Part shown: in pieces, positions 38,479 to 45,862 of the stretch
Numbering within the stretch: the first letter of the stretch is position 1
Layout: each line of letters opens with the position of its first letter
IMG/VR virus record: IMGVR_UViG_3300020419_000001
Coordinates: 1 to 45,862 of that record
DNA length: 45,862 nucleotides
Source of the DNA: a virus
Strand: one strand, 5' to 3'
Program-made: the position numbers and the translations under genes
The notes under the pieces: generated by a model
The model's database searches: none
The model's input: the letters and a program-made list of their open reading frames with translations, nothing else
Told to the model about the DNA's origin: nothing

Positions 38479-41400
38479 ACGAATTTGAGTTAGAAGCACA
38501 AAATTATAATGATGCAGTCGATACTGACAACGATCTAAATGATCTTCAATATGGCGATCTTATAAGAGAAGGACAAGCTCCAACCCAAGACCCAAATCAA
38601 CCACAAGCTTCACCACAAGCTCAACAACCACAAGGTAACGCTGGAATGGATCAAGGATTCTTACCAGATAATCCTATTGAACTTGTTAAAGAGTTAGGTA
38701 AAGCTGCTATTGGTGGTACTACAGATGCTGTTGACAGTGTTGGTAGTTTTCTAGATTTATCTGGAGATACTATTAAAACTGGTATAATGAGTTTATTTGG
38801 TAGAGCAGATGCTACTCAAAACCCATTTAGCAAAGACTACGAGTCAGGAGCTTGGTGGGATATACCAGATGACATGGTTCCAGAAAATGAATCTGGATTA
38901 GGACAGTTAACTAGAGGTTTAGTAGAATTTGGTTTATTAGCATATGCCACAGGTGGTGCTGGAGTAGGTGCTAAAACTGGTCTTAAGGCTGGACGACAAC
39001 TTTACAAAGCTTCAAGGCTTGCGGGGTTTGGTAAGAAAGGAGCTAAGTATATATCATTTGTACCCAGAACTGTAGCGATTGCTGGCGAGGGTGCTATGGC
39101 TGATTTAATATCAAACAGCTCTGAGTCAGCTAATATAGCTAACTTAGTAAATGAGTATGCCCCTTTTATACCTTTTTCTGAAGCACTAGCTGTAGATCCT
39201 GAGAAGGATACAGCATGGATAGCGAGGATAAAAACAGTAGCAGCAGGATCTGGTCTTAATTTAGCAGGGCATTTCTTAGCATCATATGTTAAAAATGTAT
39301 GGGGTGCTCATAAAAATGTAGCTAAAGGTATGGATCCAGATGAAGCTAATGTTATTGCTAACGCTAACATGGAAAAAGAGATTCCAGCTGATTTTGATTT
39401 AGATGAGAAAAATTTTTCTAATGTAGAAGCATATAATAAGAGTAGAGGTTTAGGTATATCTAATAGAGATAACAGACTTGAATATGTTGAAAAGTATTTA
39501 GACCCAGAAGAAGCTAAAGAGTTTAAAGGTTTAGTAGATGGTGGTGCAGAACCTAGTCCAGAAATGGTCTCTTATTTAAAGAGTAAGTATCCTGACTTTG
39601 ACCCTGCCAACTATCCAGCTGATATAACACGACAGTTAGCCATTGCTGATTACAGTGAAATTGCTGAACGTATTGGTAAATCACAGGGAGACCCTTGGTT
39701 TGCAAATGAAGGTGGTAGTTTAGAACAATTATCTGATGATGTGTTAAGGCAACGTGATCCTTTTGTAGATTCAGCATCTTTCCCATCATCACAAAAAGCA
39801 GACTTACGTCCTAATAGTGATAGCGTTAAAAAAAATGTCACTGAAAATTTGGCAGAAGGCATTTCAATGTTAAAGAAAGGCAAAGATGCAGGCAGTCCTA
39901 CACCTATCTTCCCATCAACTACTATTAAACGTCTAGCATTAGGCGACAAAAATTTAATGGAAGTTGTTAGTGAAGTAGCTGATGAACTATCAGAACAGAT
40001 TTTTAAAGGACAAGCTAAAATTAATGTCAAAGGTTTTGAAACAAAATATACTGATAAAGAACTTAAAAGGTTAATTTTACAACAAACAACTGACCTTCAT
40101 GCTACGTTAGCAGACGGTGGAGATGATGTTTATAAAAGCATGAAAGATTATCTTGAAGGTAAAGGATCTAAAGATTTTAATTTATATGCTATGGATGGTG
40201 ACAAGGTTATAACAATAAGTCCTGTCACTAGAGCTGCAACACAACTGTTAGTAACTACTCTAGCTCATCAAGTTAGAGCAATAGCTACAGGAGCTGTAGA
40301 CCTTGGCCCTAAAGTAAATAAGGTAAGACAACAAGATATGATTTTTGACATGATGAAAGTACTCATGTTAGAACAAAAGAAATCTGGTTTTATGGCTGGT
40401 AACAATCTTAGAGCTATGAAAAACTTTGAGATAGGTCAAGTTGTAAGTGCTAGAATGAAACAAGGACTTGATAACCTTGCTGAAGAGAATGAAAAATACT
40501 TTACTTATTTAGCTGGTATACGTAAAACTCACGGTGATGCAGTAGCAGATCAACTACATGAGTTACATATGTTATCAGACGGTGTAGTGCAACGATTAGA
40601 ACACATACATAAATTCTTAGAAGCTCGTACTACATTAAACCCTGTAAGATTAATGACAGGTACAATGGTTAATGGTACTAGAGTTAAGCCTAGATTAGGA
40701 TCAGAACTATCTAGTGTTTACTATAACTCATTACTTAGTAACCTTCGTACTCCATCTAAAGCTGTGTTTAGTACAAACATGGTAGCTCTTGCTCGTCCGT
40801 TCCAAGCATATTTAGGAGCTGTAACAAGAGGTAATCAGAAAGAAGCTCTTATAGCAGCATCTATGATGAACTCTATTGGGGCGTCATATGCTGAAGGTAT
40901 ACAAGCTTTTAAACATAACTGGGACTTAGGTGTTAATAGAAAAGCACAGAGTTATGCTGGTAAGTTTGAGTTAGCAAAAGATATTGATAATTTTAGAAAA
41001 TTAGAAAGCCATATAATTAAAACTGGCGATTCAAATATGCAAAGAGCATATGGTATACTAGATACTATAGTTGGCTTTAACACAAGTCCTATAGCTAGGT
41101 ATAGTGTTAACTTAATGGGAGCTGGAGACGCTTTAGCTAGAACAGTTATTGGTCGTATGGAAATGCGAATGAGAGCTGCTAGATCAGTTATAGATGATGC
41201 TAAAGATTTAAAAGATCTTAACAAATTATCAACTAAAATAGAAGAAAACTTTAGAGATCAAATCTTTACTAAGGATAAGTATAATCAATACGTAGTTACT
41301 GATAATGCAGCATCTTTAGCTGGAGATGAAGCAGCATTAACTACAGCTCTACCTAAAGAAGTAGCTGGTTTAGAAACTATACAAAGCCTACCACTAGGTC

Positions 41401-42650
41401 AATTTTTCTTTCCATTTGTACGTACAGGTTATAATGCTTTACGTCTTACATGGGCTCACACAGAACTAGAAAGATTCTCTGGAAAATTTCAAGATGTTAT
41501 GTTTACGAGTAAGAAAGATCCTAGAGTATTAGAACAGTATGGAATTAGAATAGCAGATGTAGAGCATGCTAGAGCTTTGATGAGAGGACGTATGAGTGCT
41601 GGTAACAGTATTGTAGGTTTAACAGGTATACTAGCTATGAGTGGTTTTGTTACAGGTGATATGCCTTATGATAATGAAACTCGACAGTTATGGAAACAGA
41701 ATGGTATACAACCAAACTCCTTTACAATTCCAGGATCTAATATATATGTGTCATATAGAACTCTTGAACCCTTTAATACTATAATATCTGCAACAGCAAA
41801 CCTCACAAACAACTCATACCTACTAGGTGAGTCATTTAGAGATGATGCTTTCCAGAAATTAGTCTTTATGGCTGGTTCTGTTATTGTTGATAAGTCTATG
41901 CTTGCGGGTGTGGATGACCTAGTTACACTATTTAGTGCTAGTCAACAATCTGGAGTCAATGCTCAAAGAGTATTAGGCGGTCTATTTAGAAGAACTTTAC
42001 CTTACTATGGCTTATTGTCTGGATTAGGTGATGCTATGCAAGCTAACGAAGTAGAAGCTAACAATTTTGCAGAAGAAATTATCAGAAGAGATTTACTATT
42101 TAAGAAGAATTTACATCCTAGTTATGATATTCTTAACAAAGATAGGTCTGGAGTACCTTTTGTACCCTCTCCTACTAACCCATTATTAAGAATGATTAAT
42201 ATGGTAAGTCCTATTGCTATTACGTTTGCTGATAAAGACCCCGTAAAGGAGGCATTATTAGATATAAACTTTAATATACCTAGTGAACTTACTAAATATA
42301 AAGGAGAACCTTTAACTTCAGAAGAAAGATCTAAAGTACAGAAATTTATGTCACAGGATGTTGCGTTTAGACGTAACTTAGAACAGATAGTATCTAATCC
42401 ACAGTGGCAAAAAGCAGTAAAAGACTTTAGAGAAGGTGGTAATCTTACACGTTTAGGTGGTGATCCTAGAAAAGCTTTGTTTTACTCTCAAGTAAGACAC
42501 GAGTTTGCTCAAGCTAGACAAAGAGCTTTCCAACGTATACAAGCAGAGATGCCAGATTTAATGAAGAGAGTAAATTCAAGAATACAAAACACTAGAAATG
42601 TACAGATGGGTAAATATAATATGAAAGAATTACAAAAACACGGAATTTAA
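38475..42650 (+). CDS. internal virion protein D, T7 gp16-like ejection protein
   Basis: At 1391 residues it is slightly longer than T7 gp16 (1318) and should form the inner-membrane part of the DNA-ejection channel. The N terminus is acidic and Gln/Pro-rich (about residues 1-60), and then Gly/Ala-rich. Hydrophobic stretches occur near residues 155-175 and 1045-1060 (IVGLTGILAMSGFVTG). I do not see a lytic transglycosylase active-site pattern at the N terminus, which T7 gp16 has; the lysozyme function may be missing or elsewhere. The C terminus is basic and helical (RHEFAQARQRAFQRIQAEMP). Confidence 0.88.
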   Translation: MNEFELEAQNYNDAVDTDNDLNDLQYGDLIREGQAPTQDPNQPQASPQAQQPQGNAGMDQGFLPDNPIELVKELGKAAIGGTTDAVDSVGSFLDLSGDTIKTGIMSLFGRADATQNPFSKDYESGAWWDIPDDMVPENESGLGQLTRGLVEFGLLAYATGGAGVGAKTGLKAGRQLYKASRLAGFGKKGAKYISFVPRTVAIAGEGAMADLISNSSESANIANLVNEYAPFIPFSEALAVDPEKDTAWIARIKTVAAGSGLNLAGHFLASYVKNVWGAHKNVAKGMDPDEANVIANANMEKEIPADFDLDEKNFSNVEAYNKSRGLGISNRDNRLEYVEKYLDPEEAKEFKGLVDGGAEPSPEMVSYLKSKYPDFDPANYPADITRQLAIADYSEIAERIGKSQGDPWFANEGGSLEQLSDDVLRQRDPFVDSASFPSSQKADLRPNSDSVKKNVTENLAEGISMLKKGKDAGSPTPIFPSTTIKRLALGDKNLMEVVSEVADELSEQIFKGQAKINVKGFETKYTDKELKRLILQQTTDLHATLADGGDDVYKSMKDYLEGKGSKDFNLYAMDGDKVITISPVTRAATQLLVTTLAHQVRAIATGAVDLGPKVNKVRQQDMIFDMMKVLMLEQKKSGFMAGNNLRAMKNFEIGQVVSARMKQGLDNLAEENEKYFTYLAGIRKTHGDAVADQLHELHMLSDGVVQRLEHIHKFLEARTTLNPVRLMTGTMVNGTRVKPRLGSELSSVYYNSLLSNLRTPSKAVFSTNMVALARPFQAYLGAVTRGNQKEALIAASMMNSIGASYAEGIQAFKHNWDLGVNRKAQSYAGKFELAKDIDNFRKLESHIIKTGDSNMQRAYGILDTIVGFNTSPIARYSVNLMGAGDALARTVIGRMEMRMRAARSVIDDAKDLKDLNKLSTKIEENFRDQIFTKDKYNQYVVTDNAASLAGDEAALTTALPKEVAGLETIQSLPLGQFFFPFVRTGYNALRLTWAHTELERFSGKFQDVMFTSKKDPRVLEQYGIRIADVEHARALMRGRMSAGNSIVGLTGILAMSGFVTGDMPYDNETRQLWKQNGIQPNSFTIPGSNIYVSYRTLEPFNTIISATANLTNNSYLLGESFRDDAFQKLVFMAGSVIVDKSMLAGVDDLVTLFSASQQSGVNAQRVLGGLFRRTLPYYGLLSGLGDAMQANEVEANNFAEEIIRRDLLFKKNLHPSYDILNKDRSGVPFVPSPTNPLLRMINMVSPIAITFADKDPVKEALLDINFNIPSELTKYKGEPLTSEERSKVQKFMSQDVAFRRNLEQIVSNPQWQKAVKDFREGGNLTRLGGDPRKALFYSQVRHEFAQARQRAFQRIQAEMPDLMKRVNSRIQNTRNVQMGKYNMKELQKHGI

Positions 42651-42662
42651 CATTGATTATCA

Positions 42663-45600
42663 ATGGCAGTTACAACTAAAAAACAATTCGCTGCTACGAG
42701 TAATGCCACTACAACAGCATTTACTCCTGTCAGTATACAACTGAATAACCAAGATGATCTAGATGTTTATGTCACATTGTCGGGTGGTACTAGAGTGCTA
42801 CAGCTACGCCAGTCTACTGGTAGTACTGCACAATCTAGTCACCCACAGGTGAACAATACAGACGGATTATACTATCCTGCAGTTTCTGCGGGTACAACTT
42901 TATATAACTACCAACTTTCCACTGATAACAATACCATTACGTTCAACTCTGCCCTACCGCAAGGTGCAGTAGTATTTTGTGAGCGTAGAACTAGAGATGC
43001 AGACGGCACATATACAAGTTTTGCTAGTGGTAGTACAATTAGAGCTACTGATCTTAACAATTCAGCACAAGAATCTAATTTTACTGCACAAGAAGCTAGA
43101 AATAAAGCGTTTGATTTAGAAGGTAAGATATATAACACAATAGGACAAGCTGATTTAGTAGTCAAAACTACAGATACTGGTACAGTTGACTCGACTATGA
43201 TAGCTAACGGTACTATTGTAAATGCCGATATAAATGCAAGTGCCGATATACAGGGGTCTAAGTTATTAGATGACTCTGTAACCTTAGATAAACTAGGTTC
43301 TGGTACGTTGCCAACAGATATAACTGTGGCAAGTGCTAATATCGTAGATGGTACTATAGTCAATGCAGATATAAATGCTAGTGCAGATATAGCTGGAACA
43401 AAACTAGCCGATGATTCTGTTACTTTAGCTAAATTAGGATCAGGTGCTCTGCCTACAGACATTACAGTAGCAAGTGCTAACCTTGTAGATGGTACTATAG
43501 TAAATGCTGACATTAACTCTAGTGCTAATATAGATGGAGATAAGTTAGCTAATGACTCTGTTTCTTTAGGAAAACTAGAAGGAGGAGCCTTACCAACTGA
43601 CATTACAGTAGCAAGCACTAATATTGTAGATGGTACTATAGTAAATGCTGATATTAATGCGTCAGCTGCCATAGCTGGTACTAAAGTTACCCCTGCTTTT
43701 AATGACCAAAACATATCAACAACGGGTACACTGGCTAGTGGAGCTCATACTGTTACAGGAAACATAACGATTTCTGGCACAGTTGATGGACGTGACCTAG
43801 CAGCTGATGGTACTAAACTAGACGGTATTGAAACTGCAGCTACAGCCGATCAGACAGCAGCAGAAATAAGAACTCTTACCGAAGCTGCTACAGACAGTAA
43901 TGTTTTTACTGACGCAGATCATACTAAACTAAACGGTATAGAAACTGCAGCTACAGCAGACCAAACTAATGCAGAGATAAAAACTGCATACGAAGCTAAT
44001 GCTGACACTAACGAGTTTAGTGATGCAGAGCAAAGTAAACTAGCAGGTATAGAGACTGCAGCTACTGCAGATCAGACCGCTAGTGAAATCAAAACACTAC
44101 TACAATCTGACAAACTTACCTTGTCTGAGATGAATACAACATCTTTAGATACTAGGTATTTTACAGAAACAGAACTTACAGGTGGTGCTCTTGATGGTAG
44201 ATACTACACAGAGACAGAAGCTGAAGCTAATTTCTTAAGACAAGACAGTTCAGAAACTATTGCTAGTGGTGTTACATGGTCTAACTCTGACGCATTTGTA
44301 GCTACTACTGCTGCTATTAACGCACGTATAGTTGACCTTATAGATGATGTTGGTGGTTTTACAGCTATAACAAGTGAACAGCACTTTCCTAATACTAATC
44401 CACAAGGTAGTACAGGACAGGCAGCTATCTTAAGTATTCAAGCTGCATCTACTACACTGACACCTAGCGGTACAACAGTTACAATATCTAATGGTAACTT
44501 AGCTAACAATGCTAATATTATAATTACTGGCGTGTCTGCTGCTATACCTACAGGATTTGGTTTTTTAGTAGAATCAACCAGTACCTTGCATACTTATACC
44601 TTTCACAGGCTTGTACCCAAGGCTACAGAGGTTACAACAGTTGCAAGTAACATAACTAACATTGTAAATGCTGGTGCTAACGTAGCTGATATAAATAACT
44701 TTGCTGACATATATCAAATATCAGGAAGTGCTCCTACACAAAGAGCTGACGGTACATCATTACAAGATGGTGACTTATGGTTTAACAACAGTAATGATGA
44801 CTTACGTGTTTGGAACGGAAGTGCGTGGGCTATTATCACACCTTCTCAAGCAGTTCTTGATGACGTAGCTATTGTTTCTGGAGCTATAACATATAGCGAA
44901 GATTTAGGTCTTATAAGTAGTTCTGTAACAACAGGTAGTTCTAACGGTTCACTTGATATAGTTGCAGATGCTTTAGAAGATGAAATAACCATTATGGTTT
45001 CAGTTGTAAACTCTGGTGGTAATAAATATGTATTTGACGGTGACACTTCAAATCCTGCTAAAGCTATTTCATTACATAAAGGTTGGACATATACATTTGA
45101 TTTAAGTAATAGTAGTAATGCTAACCATCCGTTAGTGTTCCAATCTGGCGGTAGTGCATATACAACAAATGTAACATCAACTGGTACAGCTGGTCAAGCG
45201 GGTGCTAAAGTTGTTATTAAAATACCAGAAACACAGCCAAACACATTTAAGTACTATTGTTCTGTGCATGGTACTGGTATGGGTAATACTATTACCGTAG
45301 TAGAAGATCCTGTCAAAGCTGTAGCTGATATCGCAGCTAATGTTGTAACTGTGGCTGGTATATCTAGCAACGTAACAACAGTTGCAAATAACAATTCAAA
45401 CGTAACAGCCGTAGCAAACAACGAAACAAATATAAATGCAGTACAAGCAAACGCTTCAAATATAAACAGTGCGGTTTCTAATGCTTCAAACATTAACTCA
45501 GCAGTTTCTAACTCTACAAATATAAATACTGTTTCTGGTTCTATAGCTGACGTAAACAGATATGCAAATGAATATAAGATTTCTTCTTCAGCTCCAGGGA

Positions 45601-45821
45601 GTCCTAGTGCTGGTGATTTATGGTTTGACAGTTCTACTAACACTTTGAAAAACTACAACGGTTCTGCATGGTTAGGTATTACATCTAACTCTGGTATTCA
45701 AAACGTAGCTGACGACACTTCTCCAGAATTAGCTGCTGGACTTGACTGCAATGACAATAATCTTACTGAGGTAGGAACTGTTAGCGGAAACAACTTACAA
45801 ATAGATTTCGGTACACTTTAA
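42663..45821 (+). CDS. long tail fibre, T7 gp17-like N terminus, with cupredoxin-like domain
   Basis: This 1052-residue fibre has a T7-type attachment domain (about residues 1-150: VTTKKQFAATSNATTTAF, GAVVFCERRTRDADG). Repeat region A (residues about 183-346) has a 47-residue period and region B (about 388-480) a 37-residue period. Two copies of a module occur (residues about 660-730 and 885-1010), each ending DLWF then NGSAW. Between them, residues about 785-875 match a cupredoxin-like domain: HKGWTYTFDLSN, NHPLVFQSGG, then YYCSVHGTGMGN, with possible copper ligands His822, Cys866, His869, Met873. The receptor-binding role is expected; copper binding is unproven. The next fibre gene starts at its stop. 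Confidence 0.9.
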   Translation: MAVTTKKQFAATSNATTTAFTPVSIQLNNQDDLDVYVTLSGGTRVLQLRQSTGSTAQSSHPQVNNTDGLYYPAVSAGTTLYNYQLSTDNNTITFNSALPQGAVVFCERRTRDADGTYTSFASGSTIRATDLNNSAQESNFTAQEARNKAFDLEGKIYNTIGQADLVVKTTDTGTVDSTMIANGTIVNADINASADIQGSKLLDDSVTLDKLGSGTLPTDITVASANIVDGTIVNADINASADIAGTKLADDSVTLAKLGSGALPTDITVASANLVDGTIVNADINSSANIDGDKLANDSVSLGKLEGGALPTDITVASTNIVDGTIVNADINASAAIAGTKVTPAFNDQNISTTGTLASGAHTVTGNITISGTVDGRDLAADGTKLDGIETAATADQTAAEIRTLTEAATDSNVFTDADHTKLNGIETAATADQTNAEIKTAYEANADTNEFSDAEQSKLAGIETAATADQTASEIKTLLQSDKLTLSEMNTTSLDTRYFTETELTGGALDGRYYTETEAEANFLRQDSSETIASGVTWSNSDAFVATTAAINARIVDLIDDVGGFTAITSEQHFPNTNPQGSTGQAAILSIQAASTTLTPSGTTVTISNGNLANNANIIITGVSAAIPTGFGFLVESTSTLHTYTFHRLVPKATEVTTVASNITNIVNAGANVADINNFADIYQISGSAPTQRADGTSLQDGDLWFNNSNDDLRVWNGSAWAIITPSQAVLDDVAIVSGAITYSEDLGLISSSVTTGSSNGSLDIVADALEDEITIMVSVVNSGGNKYVFDGDTSNPAKAISLHKGWTYTFDLSNSSNANHPLVFQSGGSAYTTNVTSTGTAGQAGAKVVIKIPETQPNTFKYYCSVHGTGMGNTITVVEDPVKAVADIAANVVTVAGISSNVTTVANNNSNVTAVANNETNINAVQANASNINSAVSNASNINSAVSNSTNINTVSGSIADVNRYANEYKISSSAPGSPSAGDLWFDSSTNTLKNYNGSAWLGITSNSGIQNVADDTSPELAAGLDCNDNNLTEVGTVSGNNLQIDFGTL
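43209..43700 (+). repeat. 141-bp tandem repeats in tail fibre (region A)
   Basis: Three full copies start at 43209, 43350 and 43491, and a partial fourth at 43632. Each encodes GTIVNADINAS, a KL-DSV segment, and LPTDITVASAN. Exact 141-base spacing with few substitutions implies recent expansion or active homogenisation. A related copy is in the neighbouring fibre gene at about 187-380. Confidence 0.9.
43824..44100 (+). repeat. about 111-bp repeats in tail fibre (region B)
   Basis: Copies encode GIETAATADQT, AEIRT or AEIKT, and SNVFTDADHTKLN. The same module occurs three times in the adjacent fibre gene at 713-1050, making the two genes recombination partners. Confidence 0.8.
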
Positions 45822-45862
45822 ATGGCAAAATTATTAAAATTAAGACGTGGTACTACAACTCA
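45791..45862. repeat. terminal overlap, copy 2
   Basis: Identical to bases 1-72. It includes the last 10 codons and stop of the long fibre gene and then the first 41 bases of the next gene. Confidence 0.95.
45822..45862 (+). CDS. partial start of the collar-domain fibre (duplicate of 32-72)
   Basis: These 41 bases repeat the start of the gene at 32-1891 and run off the window. They are not a second gene; they result from the terminal overlap. Confidence 0.9.
   Translation, partial: MAKLLKLRRGTTT

Noticed and set aside
39553-40030. Minus-strand ORFs inside the gp16-like gene
   Set aside because: They overlap each other and a well-supported plus-strand gene; no minus-strand gene is supported anywhere in this genome.
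43209-43700. CRISPR-like repeat array
   Set aside because: The 141-bp repeats are in frame within the tail fibre gene, with no unique spacers.
42908-43714. 268-codon ORF on the minus strand
   Set aside because: It lies wholly inside the repeats of the tail fibre and repeats itself with the same period. A similar minus-strand frame appears at 70-393 over the related repeat, so it is a shadow of the repetitive coding sequence.
1-45862. Integrase, lysogeny module, transaldolase or CRISPR array
   Set aside because: I looked for them because some related phages carry integrase or transaldolase, but no ORF matches and no spacer-repeat pattern is present.

Overview
This window is the essentially complete genome of a lytic T7-like podovirus that infects marine cyanobacteria (Synechococcus or Prochlorococcus). 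The evidence is the combination of a T7-type RNA polymerase, primase-helicase and family A DNA polymerase, a full T7-type virion gene set, and two photosynthesis genes (hli and psbA) placed between the scaffold and major capsid genes. Every supported gene is on the + strand, and most overlap their neighbour by 1-40 bases. The last 72 bases repeat the first 72 exactly, so the sequence closes into a circle of 45,790 bp that was opened arbitrarily near the end of the tail fibre gene. I see no integrase, transaldolase or tRNA gene.

Layout. 0.03-4.7 kb: an accessory fibre with a tail-collar domain, small membrane or secreted proteins (one possibly a holin) and two 2OG-Fe(II) oxygenases. 4.6-8.05 kb: small terminase, HNH nuclease, GH24 endolysin and large terminase. 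8.05-9.62 kb: a 1.57 kb region with no convincing gene. It holds palindromic operator-like repeats, four sites matching the cyanobacterial LexA box, two near-consensus sigma-70 promoters and a leader of about 540 nt rich in hairpins. In T7 the physical ends lie between the large terminase and the early genes, so they probably lie here too. 9.6-13.3 kb: early genes, many tiny, including an orphan cytosine-methyltransferase-like protein, a KTSC protein and an endonuclease VII-like protein. 13.3-23.4 kb: RNA polymerase, SSB, endonuclease I, a third oxygenase, primase-helicase, a DNA polymerase split into separate exonuclease and polymerase ORFs, a 5' exonuclease, and a two-subunit ribonucleotide reductase. 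23.3-27.4 kb: portal, scaffold, a run of very small lysine-rich proteins and a fourth oxygenase. 27.5-28.9 kb: hli, a small secreted-protein ORF overlapping it, and psbA. 28.9-29.2 kb: a hairpin-rich intergenic element. 29.2-45.8 kb: major capsid protein, a strong terminator, tail tubes A and B, four internal or ejection proteins and a long repetitive tail fibre containing a cupredoxin-like domain.

How it works together. Host RNA polymerase probably transcribes the early region from the two sigma-70 promoters. The phage polymerase would then express replication, nucleotide-synthesis, photosynthesis and virion genes. D1 and Hli would sustain photosystem II during infection, and the reductase and nucleases would supply nucleotides. 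I did not find a repeated phage-polymerase promoter. The points most worth a second look are the regulatory region with LexA-type boxes and the structured leader, the split polymerase, the small reductase subunit with Leu at the usual radical-Tyr position, the ORF nested in hli, the copper-site-like domain in the fibre, and four distinct 2OG oxygenases in one 46 kb genome.
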